Assembly: GCA_963710645.1 (NCBI GenBank)
Contig: CAVQBD010000001.1
Coordinates: 310,001-374,000, forward strand
Source of the DNA: FEB-10 sp963710645
GTDB taxonomy: Bacteria > Acidobacteriota > Thermoanaerobaculia > Thermoanaerobaculales > Sulfomarinibacteraceae
Direction: 5' to 3'
DNA length: 64,000 bases
Position numbers and translations under genes: made by a program. Each line of letters starts with the position of its first letter. The stretch's first letter is position 1. Below, piece by piece: positions 16,590 through 24,405 of the stretch. A model generated the notes under the pieces. The model saw only the letters and a list, made by a program, of their open reading frames with translations. It was not told the origin of the DNA and ran no database searches.

Positions 16590-17024
16590 ATGTCTTGGTC
16601 AATCAGTATGGTCCGAAAATCGAAATCTCTGTGGGTGGGGATGGCTCTGGTGTTGCTGCTGGCGCCGGTCACGGCTTTGGCGTACGACATCACCATCGAG
16701 GTGGCGCCGAGGACGTTGAACATCGACAGCGACGGTACGGTGGTCACGGTCCACACCGACATCGCCTACTGGTACGTGGAGGTTTCGACGGTCTTTCTCA
16801 ACGGTGTACCCATCAATTCCTGGAAGGCGGACAACCGCGGCAACTTCGTGGCCAAGTTCCTGATGGAGGAAGTCAAGGAGCTCCCTGAACTGGTCATCGG
16901 CGGCTACAACACTCTCATGTTGGTGGGCGTGGACGGTGATGGTGAGGCATTTTCTGGCTCCCAGGAAATCATAGTGATCGAGGTTTCTGGATCGGATGGC
17001 AATCCTGGTTCATCAAAACGCTAG
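16590..17024 (+). CDS. Small secreted beta-rich protein, unknown function
   Basis: 144 residues from ATG 16590 (GGAGGGCGTAACG before it). Signal peptide covers residues 1-33 (LWVGMALVLLLAPVTALA|YD). The mature ~110 residues look like one immunoglobulin-like beta domain: DITIEVAPRTLNIDSDG, VVTVHTDIAYWYVEVSTVFL, NSWKADNRGNFVAKF, LPELVIGGYNTLMLVGVDGD. It ends in a Gly/Ser tail. No enzyme motif. A likely sigma-54 promoter suggests regulated expression. A strong hairpin follows the gene. Confidence 0.75.
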   Translation: MSWSISMVRKSKSLWVGMALVLLLAPVTALAYDITIEVAPRTLNIDSDGTVVTVHTDIAYWYVEVSTVFLNGVPINSWKADNRGNFVAKFLMEEVKELPELVIGGYNTLMLVGVDGDGEAFSGSQEIIVIEVSGSDGNPGSSKR

Positions 17025-17037
17025 CGGCTCGATACCC

Positions 17038-17085
17038 TGTCCGCCGGGCCCGGCCCCTCCATTGGGGTTCGGGCCGCGGCGGACA
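17038..17085 (+). terminator. GC-rich hairpin after small secreted gene
   Basis: TGTCCGCC ... GGCGGACA forms an eight-base outer stem, continued inward by GGCCCG and CGGGCC. A weak T-rich stretch (ATTTCTGT) follows. It lies between two convergent genes and could act for both. Confidence 0.5.
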
Positions 17086-17158
17086 ATTTCTGTCTCGTTG
17101 GGCGGCGGAGCGGCGGTGTTCCACGGCGGCGCCACGATCCGTCGGGCTGTGACTGCGG

Positions 17159-18952
17159 TCAGAACGGCCAGAAGAAGGGGATGAGCAGGGTCGCCAGGAG
17201 CCAGAACAGCAGGTTCAACGGCGCACCGAATCGGGCGTAGTCCAGGAATCGGTACTCGCCGGCTGCGTAGACCATCAAGTTGGTCTGGTATCCCATCGGG
17301 GTCATGAACGCGGCCGATCCGGCAAACGCCACCGCGAACACAAAAGGCTTCCAATCGGTTCCAAGGGAAGGGCCGATGCTCAGCGCGATGGGGGTGACGA
17401 TGATCACCGCGGCGCTGTTGGAAACAAGCTGAGTCAGAACCGTCGTGGCCAGGTAGACAAGCGACAGGGCGATATAGGGTGCGATATCGGCTGAAGCCCA
17501 CGAGCTCGCGGCAAGCAACCCCTGGGCAAGGAAGCCGGCGGCACCGGTGGAGATGACGGCGTGTCCCACGGGGACGAATGCGGCGATGAGGAAGATGACC
17601 GACCAGTCGACCGCGCGATAGGCCTCAGCTGGGGTCAGCACCCCGAAGAGCAGCAGAATCACAGCGCTGATGAGAGTACCGGCGGCGATGTCGACCACGC
17701 CGATGGCGGCCAGCGCCACCGAAAGGGGAAGCAGCACCAGTACCAACCACCAGTAGGGGTCGCGTCTGAAGTGGACGTCATGTTCGCTGAGGACCACCAG
17801 GTCGCCGGTCTCCTCGAGGTCCGAGATGCGCTCGCGCGGCACCAGGATGAGCAGGGCATCGGCGAACCTCAGAACCACTTCGGAGACGCGCTTGCGGAGG
17901 GTTCCGCCGACCCTGCTCACCGCCAGAACGAATCCGCCGAGGTGGTAGTGGAAATCAAGATCTTTCAGAGTTCGGCCGATCATGTTGCTGCCCGGCCGGA
18001 CCCAGGCTTCCACCAGGGCCTGGCCCCCGGCCGCTAGTTCGGCGTCGTTGAGCTTGACGTCGGGAAGCAGGGCCAGATTCTGCTCCCGCCGCAGTCTGAG
18101 AATGTCGTCGAGCGATCCCTGGATGATCAGGCGGTCTCCGGAACGCAGCGACATGGCGTCCACATCGTCAACGTGGGTCTCGGCGGATCCTCTGATGACC
18201 TCCAGGACGGTCACGCCGTACTGTTCGTTGATGTGGGCATTTGCCAGGCTGGTGCCGACGAGCTTTGATCCCTCTTCAAGGATGACCTCGGTGAGGTAGT
18301 CGGCGACATGGTATTTCTCGGTCAGGGCGCCGGTGGCGGCCCGGTCCGGCAGCAGATATTTCGCCGCCGGAATGATGTAGAGCAGACCCACCACCAGGAA
18401 GATCAAGCCCATGGCGGTGAAATCAAAGACCCCGAGGCCGGGCAGTCCCGCCTCCTCCACCACCGCGCTGACCAGGAGGTTGGTGGAGGTTCCGATCAGG
18501 GTGAGAGTGCCGCCGAAGATGGATGCAAAAGACAACGGCATGAGTGCCTTGCTCGGGCTGAGTTCGATCCGACGGCAGAGCTTCATGACCAGGGGGATGG
18601 ACATCGCCACCACCGCCGTGTTGTTGAGGAAGCCGGAACCCACCGCGACGAGAACCAGCAGCACGATGACCATGGCGCCCGGCCGATTCACCGCTCGCTG
18701 CCCGATCCGGTCCGCCACGGTCTCCAATAAACCCGTCTTGATCAGCGCGCGGCTGAGAACGAAGAGGCTGCCAATAGTGATGACGGCCTTGCTGCTGAAG
18801 CCGGAAATTGCTGTGTCGATATCTACGATTCCGGTGGCCAGCAGCACTCCAAGGAGGCCGAGGGCCGTGACCTCGATGGGGAAGATCTCCTTGACAAAGG
18901 CCACGAGGGCGAGGCCCATGAGCACCAGCATGAAGAGGATTTCTAACGACAT
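17159..18952 (-). CDS. SLC13/DASS-type transporter with two RCK_C (TrkA-C) domains
   Basis: About 597 residues. Two membrane halves flank a soluble insert. The first half carries SGFLNNTAVVAMSIPLVMKL and GGTLTLIGTSTNLLVS, the SNT-type signature of the divalent anion:Na+ symporter family. The second carries TQLVSNSAAVIIVTPIAL and FMTPMGYQTNLMVY. The insert (residues about 200-370) holds two RCK_C domains (MSLRSGDRLIIQGSLDDILR; LRFADALLILVPRERISDLE). Such proteins move sulfate, dicarboxylates or similar anions. ATG 18952 is chosen as the family N-terminus; ATG 18979 is also possible. Confidence 0.88.
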   Translation of the reverse strand: MSLEILFMLVLMGLALVAFVKEIFPIEVTALGLLGVLLATGIVDIDTAISGFSSKAVITIGSLFVLSRALIKTGLLETVADRIGQRAVNRPGAMVIVLLVLVAVGSGFLNNTAVVAMSIPLVMKLCRRIELSPSKALMPLSFASIFGGTLTLIGTSTNLLVSAVVEEAGLPGLGVFDFTAMGLIFLVVGLLYIIPAAKYLLPDRAATGALTEKYHVADYLTEVILEEGSKLVGTSLANAHINEQYGVTVLEVIRGSAETHVDDVDAMSLRSGDRLIIQGSLDDILRLRREQNLALLPDVKLNDAELAAGGQALVEAWVRPGSNMIGRTLKDLDFHYHLGGFVLAVSRVGGTLRKRVSEVVLRFADALLILVPRERISDLEETGDLVVLSEHDVHFRRDPYWWLVLVLLPLSVALAAIGVVDIAAGTLISAVILLLFGVLTPAEAYRAVDWSVIFLIAAFVPVGHAVISTGAAGFLAQGLLAASSWASADIAPYIALSLVYLATTVLTQLVSNSAAVIIVTPIALSIGPSLGTDWKPFVFAVAFAGSAAFMTPMGYQTNLMVYAAGEYRFLDYARFGAPLNLLFWLLATLLIPFFWPF

Positions 18953-19148
18953 GGATGACCCTGTGCCACTGCGAGCCATTGTAATAGAGAGTTTTCGATT
19001 CGGGGCCTGTGCAACTCAGTCCGAGGTTTTGGCCGGGTGAGCCGGCGCTTGGGGCCAGTTGACCCCCAACCAGTCCATCCATGGGGGGCCTCCACTTGAA
19101 GTCCGGAAAGGGGCCTGGCCCTGGTCACGACTCACGGCGGTCGGCGGA

Positions 19149-20651
19149 TCATCGTGCCTGCAGCCAAGTGGGCAGCAGCGAATATGGGTCGAAACCGTCG
19201 CCGCCGTCGTAATCGACGCCGTTTTCCGAAAGCAGCCTCTGAAGGCTGCCGTCTTTGAAGGCGTCGAAGGTCTCGGTGCAACCGCCGATGTGCCTTCCGC
19301 CGACAAAGATCTGGGGGATCGTCTTGGTGCCGAACCGCGACTCGAGCGCCGCTCGAACCTGACCGCCCCAGTTTCCCTCCTGATTTTCGGCCGAGTCGAG
19401 GTCGATGGACCGGAAGGGGATCCCCACCTTTGCGAACATCTTGCGCATGGACCAGCAAAATTCGCACCACTCGAACGCGAACAGCACCACGGGCTGTTCC
19501 GCGTCTGTGATTGCATCGGTGACGAAGGCCTCCGCCTCAGGGGTGACGGGACGGGGCTCAGCGGGTTCTTCTTCGGGTGCCGACGGAGGGTGAGCGTCGA
19601 ATCGGAAATTTGGCGTCGATCTGGAGATTTCGATCTCGTCGTCGGTCATGTCCTCCGGAATGTCGTAGAACAACGGCGTGGTCATGTAGCGCTCGCCGGT
19701 GTCGGGCAGCATGCACAGAATGGTGCTGCCCCTGGGAGCGGATTCGGCCACTGCGAGCGCACCGGCGAAGGTGGCGCCTCCGGAGATCCCGGTGAAGATC
19801 CCCTCCTTGGAGGCGAGCTCCCGTGACAGTTTCAGAGCCTGGCCGCCGTCGATGGCCACGAAGTCATCCGCCAGATCGTCGGCCATCACGTCCTCGGCGA
19901 GCTTGGGGATGAAGTCCGGTGTCCAACCCTGCATGACATGGGTTCGGAAGGCGGGATGGCTCTCGCTGGGGGAACCGTCAGCGTCGCGAACCTGGGAAAT
20001 GCGGCTCGCCAGCAGCCGTGAGTTGTCGGGTTCGCAGACCACGATCCTGGTGTCCGGGCTGCGTTCCCTGAGGACCCTGGCGACACCCTTCAACGTGCCT
20101 CCCGTGCCGAATCCGGTCACCCAGTAATCCAGCTCTGTGTCCTCGAAATCCCTGAGGATTTCCACTGCGGTGGTCCGGGAGTGGACATCGGCATTGGCCT
20201 CGTTTTCGAACTGTCGGCACGGAAACCAACCGTGGACCTTGGCGAGTTCCTCGGCCTTGCGGAGCATGCCGGTTCCCTTTTCCGATGCTGGGGTGAGAAC
20301 GACCTTGGCGCCCAGGAAGCGCAGGATCTTCCGTCGTTCGACGCTGAAGTTCTCGGCCATCACCACCACCAGGGGATAGCCCTTCTGGGCGCACACCATC
20401 GCCAGACCAATACCGGTGTTACCGCTGGTGGCCTCGACCACGGTCTGGCCTGGGGCCAGCAGACCCCTCTCCTCGGCGTCCTCGATCACACCGACGGCCA
20501 GGCGGTCCTTGACAGAGCCCATGGGGTTGAAAGCCTCGAGCTTGACAAAGAGGTTGATGCCCTCGGGCGCGACTGCGTTGATGCGGACCACCGGCGTGTT
20601 GCCGACAGTTTCGAGAATGTTGCCAAAAGTCGTTCCCAAGTGATGCTCCAT
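19149..20651 (-). CDS. Cysteine synthase (PLP, fold II) with C-terminal glutaredoxin domain
   Basis: About 500 residues from ATG 20651. Residues 1-320 are a beta-family PLP enzyme of the cysteine synthase/CBS group: PLP lysine in NPMGSVKDRLA (Lys48), TSGNTG (75-80), TGFGTGGTLKGVA and ISGGATFAGALAVA. A linker of about 60 residues leads to a glutaredoxin domain: WCEFC (active CxxC at 396-399), TIPQIFV with the cis-Pro, and the glutathione-site GGRHIGG. This couples sulfhydrylation to thiol reduction in one chain. It may make cysteine or homologous thiols. No cysE or sulfate genes adjoin. Confidence 0.9.
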   Translation of the reverse strand: MEHHLGTTFGNILETVGNTPVVRINAVAPEGINLFVKLEAFNPMGSVKDRLAVGVIEDAEERGLLAPGQTVVEATSGNTGIGLAMVCAQKGYPLVVVMAENFSVERRKILRFLGAKVVLTPASEKGTGMLRKAEELAKVHGWFPCRQFENEANADVHSRTTAVEILRDFEDTELDYWVTGFGTGGTLKGVARVLRERSPDTRIVVCEPDNSRLLASRISQVRDADGSPSESHPAFRTHVMQGWTPDFIPKLAEDVMADDLADDFVAIDGGQALKLSRELASKEGIFTGISGGATFAGALAVAESAPRGSTILCMLPDTGERYMTTPLFYDIPEDMTDDEIEISRSTPNFRFDAHPPSAPEEEPAEPRPVTPEAEAFVTDAITDAEQPVVLFAFEWCEFCWSMRKMFAKVGIPFRSIDLDSAENQEGNWGGQVRAALESRFGTKTIPQIFVGGRHIGGCTETFDAFKDGSLQRLLSENGVDYDGGDGFDPYSLLPTWLQAR

Positions 20652-20781
20652 TCCTGTTGTGCTGGCCGGGAATTTTGTCTGAGACAGAATATCATCTTTC
20701 GCCCACGAGGGTCGAAGATTGAGGTTCAACCCATCACTTCGCGATGCAGCGCACGAACCCGCCACCCGGACGCGACGAGGG

Positions 20782-20812
20782 GAAAATAAAGGCCGCGCCA
20801 GAGGGCGCGGCC
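20782..20812 (-). terminator. Rho-independent terminator of the DUF2202 gene
   Basis: GGCCGCGCC-AGAG-GGCGCGGCC (20791-20812) is a perfect nine-base stem with a four-base loop. On the minus strand it is followed by TTTATTTTCC. It lies about 70 bases past the stop codon at 20880. Confidence 0.85.
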
Positions 20813-20879
20813 TGGGAGCAGAAGGAGTGTCGGCGGAAGAGAGGGAGGAGCGTGCGCCGCCGACATCCCGGGGCCGTTG

Positions 20880-21764
20880 TCAGTCTGTTGTAGGGCCGCC
20901 TTGGGCGCCGACGCGCCGGCCGCGTGGCCCGCCGCACTCGGCCAGAACGTCGCCGAACTCGTCGTACACCACCCCGCGCTCGGGGTCGGATGCGAGGATC
21001 TCAGCCATGACGTCGGGATCCAGGTACTGGGCTTCGTAGACACCGCCGTTCAGGCCGAGGACCTTGACGAACGCCCTGAGGTGATTGCGCGATCCTGCGG
21101 CCAGGTTCTGGGCGATCAGCGCGATATCGAGGTTGTCGGTGGCCCCGATCATGACGTAGAGATCCGCCAGGTCCATGTCTTCGATTGTGGCGCCCACGAC
21201 GAGAGCGTCCAACAGCGACTGCTGACCCTGGGCCACGAGGCTGGTGAAGAGCGTACCGATCTCCGGATTGGTGAACACACCGATGGGGTTGCCCTCAGCG
21301 GGATCTTCGAGCCCGTACCGGATGATCAGATGATCCACCAGACCCATGTGGTGGTCCTCCGAGCGCGCGATATTTGTGAAGATCGCGGTGCCGTATTCCA
21401 GCGAGAGAGTCAGATAGACATCCCGCGCCAACTTCTCCTCTTCCTTGAGAAAGACGATGGCCGCGGTCTCGGCCTGGTCGAGATCTTCCGGAACAAGCAA
21501 ATCGAAACGTTCCATCAGAGCGCCCTGGCAGCCGCTGATGCCCGACCCGTTGCCCGGACCGCCACCCTGACCGTTGCCGCCGCCGTTGTCGCCTCCATGA
21601 CCGCCACCGCTGCCGCCCCCGTTGCCACCACCGTCGCCACCACCGTTGCCGTCGCACGTCCCGCCGCCGCTGCCGCCGCCGTTGCCGCCGCCCTGGGCCA
21701 CCGCAGCTGGGACAATTCCGAGAGTCAAGATCATTGCAATCGTCAGAATCCTTCGAATCGACAT
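20880..21764 (-). CDS. Secreted DUF2202 (ferritin-like fold) protein with Gly/Asn-rich linker
   Basis: 294 residues from ATG 21764 (GGAGGACACGCC before it). It has a signal peptide (SIRRILTIAMILTLGIVPAA). Residues 25-80 are a low-complexity linker of Gly with Asn, Ser and Asp (GGGNGGGSGGG pattern). Residues 95-290 are a DUF2202 domain: AAIVFLKEEEKLARDVYLTL, NIARSEDHHM, IEDMDLADL and RNHLRAFVKVL. Its helical pattern with Glu and EDHHM resembles a ferritin-like di-metal bundle. Role unknown. The AT-rich patch 21880-21915 upstream is a possible promoter region. Confidence 0.85.
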   Translation of the reverse strand: MSIRRILTIAMILTLGIVPAAVAQGGGNGGGSGGGTCDGNGGGDGGGNGGGSGGGHGGDNGGGNGQGGGPGNGSGISGCQGALMERFDLLVPEDLDQAETAAIVFLKEEEKLARDVYLTLSLEYGTAIFTNIARSEDHHMGLVDHLIIRYGLEDPAEGNPIGVFTNPEIGTLFTSLVAQGQQSLLDALVVGATIEDMDLADLYVMIGATDNLDIALIAQNLAAGSRNHLRAFVKVLGLNGGVYEAQYLDPDVMAEILASDPERGVVYDEFGDVLAECGGPRGRRVGAQGGPTTD

Positions 21765-22055
21765 GGCGTGTCCTCCTTGTGTCGCGGCCGGGCCCGCGTC
21801 TTTCGCTGATGGGTGATTGCAAGGACAATGCCATGCCCCTATGGAGTCCACTCTGCCGGAGATCTCACACTGTGAAGTCACGTAAATTACTTAATATGAA
21901 TGTTTTAACTTCGAATCGGTCATTGGATGCTGGCCGCATTTGGGGACCAGTGGTGAATCCCTTGGACACGGTTGCCGTGTCGTGGTGCCACGGAGCCAGC
22001 CGCGGATCGCCGATCAGGCTGTTGTCTGTCGACCATTTGTGGCGATGGGTCCTGG

Positions 22056-24299
22056 TCAGTCTTCGACCGAAGGGCCTGACTGAGCCAGTAGGCTGGCGAT
22101 GGGACGGAGATCCATCCACCACTGATGTTTGGGTCGTTGGAATGCGGTGTCGACCTGCCGGCGGAGCGTCTCCAACTCGGTGAATTCCACCCGGCCGTCG
22201 CACAGACCCACCGCACTCGCGCCATCGGTTCCCGCTTCTGCCTCGTCAATGAGGCGTTCGACGCAACGCTTGGCGAGCCTGGTGGCCAGGATGCGGTCGA
22301 AGGGACTTGGATTTCCTCCCTGCTGCAGATGGCCGAGGATCGCCTGGCGAACGTCGAAGAGACCGCCGCCCTCCTCTTCGAAAAGCGACACCATGAATTG
22401 TGTGTTGTAGCAGGGATTTGCCTGTTCGTTGCGGATCATCAACCCGAGGCGCTTGCCGTCTCTGAAACCCCGTGCGAGGTCGTCCACATCCTTCTGCAAA
22501 TCAGCTATGGAGACGCCCTCCTCGTTGAGGTAGACCCTCTCGGCTCCGCTGGCGATGCCAGCCATCAAGGCCAGGTAGCCGCAGTAGCGACCCATGACCT
22601 CCACCACGAAACAGCGACGTGAGGCTACAGCCGATTGTTTGATCTTGTCCACGGCTTCGACGATGGCGTTCAGCGCCGTATCGGCGCCCACCGAGAGTTC
22701 GGAGCCGGGGAGGTTGTTGTTGATGGTGGCCGGCAGGCACACGATGGGAATGTTGAAGGCCGGGAATGCGTCCCTTTTGAGGACCAGCCGCAGGCAGGCG
22801 TCATATCCCGACCACCCACCGATCATCAGGAGGCCATCGATCTCCAGGTCTTCCACATTTCGGGCAATGGCGTAGAAGTCCTTGCCGCGCGGGATGATCC
22901 GATTGATCCCCAGCTCGCACCCGCCTGCAGTGGTCCAGCCACGGACACTCATCCAGCCCAGTTCCTGGACGTCGCCCTCCACCAAACCCGAAAAGCCACG
23001 ACGGATCCCGAGCATCTGGTGGCCCTCGTCGAGAGCCAACCGCACTGCCGCGCGGGTTGCGTTGTTCATGCCCGGAGCCGGCCCGCCGGAGGAGAGTACG
23101 GCCAGCTTCAGTCGGCGACGTCCGTTGGGCGACGGGTTCGGCAGTGAACGCAACAGGGTCTGCACGGTGTCGATGTTGTCGGAGAAACTCCCACCCAGGA
23201 GTTGGAGGGCCTCGTTGGGCTGGTTGTTCCTGATGGCTGCACTGACTTTCTGCGTGGCCTCGACACACTCGGCGAGGGGCTGCTGGGTGATGCGGTTGTG
23301 TCGAACGCCCACGAGCATGGGCGGTGTTTCCGGGCGGGCGCCGAGGACGTTCTGGACCGCGGCGTGTCCCACCAGAGTCCCCATCAGCCGATCGTAGGCG
23401 GATGGTGCGCCACCCCGTTGAACATGGCCGAGGATTGTGACCCTGACCTCCTCCTCCATTTGTGTCTCGAGGATCTGTTTGACGTCGCCGGCGGTGATGG
23501 GGTGGCCGTCGCTGTCGATGGCGCCCTCGGCAACGATGACGATGCTGTCACGGCGACCGGCCGCACGTCCCGCTTGGAGTCGGCGCGGCAGAATGGTCTC
23601 CCAGGAGTTTCCGGTGGGCGGGGCCTCCGGGATGAGCAGGGCATCAGCGCCGGTTGCGAGGGCGCTCATGAGCGCCAGGTAACCGCAGTGGCGTCCCATG
23701 ACCTCAACAACGAAGGTGCGTTGGTGGCTGGCGGCGGTGGCGCTGATGCCGTCCACAGCCTCGGCGATCCGGTGCAGTGCGGTGTCTGCGCCGATGGTCA
23801 TGTCGGTTCCGGCCATGTCGTTGTCGATGGAGGCTCCGATGCCCGCCAGCGCGAGGGTCGGGAAGCGCTCAGCGGTCTCGGCATCGATGCGACCCTCGGC
23901 CAAGAGCTCGGACACCAACCCGGACCACTCCCGATGGAGCAGGTCGGCGGCGGTGAGGCTGCCGTCCCCGCCCATCACGATGAGGCGGTCGATGCGCTGC
24001 TCAAGAAGGTTGTTGACGGCCTGCAGGCGTCCGGAGCGGGATCGAAACTCGTCCGACCGGGCGGTGCCGATCACCGTGCCACCCATGTGCATGATGCCGC
24101 CCACGTCGTCCCATGTCATGGATTTGAAGGCGTCTCCACCTGCCACCAGCCCTCGGAATCCCTCGCGGATAGCCACCGCGTCCACTCCAGCCTCGAGCGC
24201 AGTCCGAACAGCGGCGCGCAACGCCGCATTCATGCCAGGGGCGTCGCCGCCGCTGGTGAGAATTCCGAGTCGTCGTTTTTGTTGTTCTGCCGAATTCAT
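22056..24299 (-). CDS. Double-length (eukaryote-like) 6-phosphofructokinase
   Basis: 747 residues, two PFK domains in tandem. The N half keeps the catalytic set: SGGDAPGMN (16-24), MGGDGS (109-114), the proton-transfer motif SIDND (157-161) and EVMGRHCGYLAL. It also has the ~45-residue insertion (LHREWSGLVSELLAEG) that I know from animal and fungal PFK. The C half has lost catalysis: SGGPAPG for GGDAPG, GGWSGYDA for GGDGS, and PATINNNLPGS for the TIDND motif. It still follows the regulatory half of eukaryotic PFK. ATP phosphorylation of fructose-6-phosphate in glycolysis is the likely reaction. GAGAGG precedes the start. Confidence 0.93.
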   Translation of the reverse strand: MNSAEQQKRRLGILTSGGDAPGMNAALRAAVRTALEAGVDAVAIREGFRGLVAGGDAFKSMTWDDVGGIMHMGGTVIGTARSDEFRSRSGRLQAVNNLLEQRIDRLIVMGGDGSLTAADLLHREWSGLVSELLAEGRIDAETAERFPTLALAGIGASIDNDMAGTDMTIGADTALHRIAEAVDGISATAASHQRTFVVEVMGRHCGYLALMSALATGADALLIPEAPPTGNSWETILPRRLQAGRAAGRRDSIVIVAEGAIDSDGHPITAGDVKQILETQMEEEVRVTILGHVQRGGAPSAYDRLMGTLVGHAAVQNVLGARPETPPMLVGVRHNRITQQPLAECVEATQKVSAAIRNNQPNEALQLLGGSFSDNIDTVQTLLRSLPNPSPNGRRRLKLAVLSSGGPAPGMNNATRAAVRLALDEGHQMLGIRRGFSGLVEGDVQELGWMSVRGWTTAGGCELGINRIIPRGKDFYAIARNVEDLEIDGLLMIGGWSGYDACLRLVLKRDAFPAFNIPIVCLPATINNNLPGSELSVGADTALNAIVEAVDKIKQSAVASRRCFVVEVMGRYCGYLALMAGIASGAERVYLNEEGVSIADLQKDVDDLARGFRDGKRLGLMIRNEQANPCYNTQFMVSLFEEEGGGLFDVRQAILGHLQQGGNPSPFDRILATRLAKRCVERLIDEAEAGTDGASAVGLCDGRVEFTELETLRRQVDTAFQRPKHQWWMDLRPIASLLAQSGPSVED

Positions 24300-24405
24300 G
24301 TCGTGCCTCTCGGGTCGCCGATCAAGAGCGGGTATTCTAACCCGAGACCGTCAGGATGCCACGTGGGTGACGCGGGGCGAGGTCTTGCTGGTGCTGGAGG
24401 GGGAG

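Noticed and set aside
23698..24405. Long in-frame extension upstream of the M24 fusion gene
   Set aside because: It lies entirely antisense to phosphofructokinase and has no protein-like composition; a good ribosome site is at 24406.
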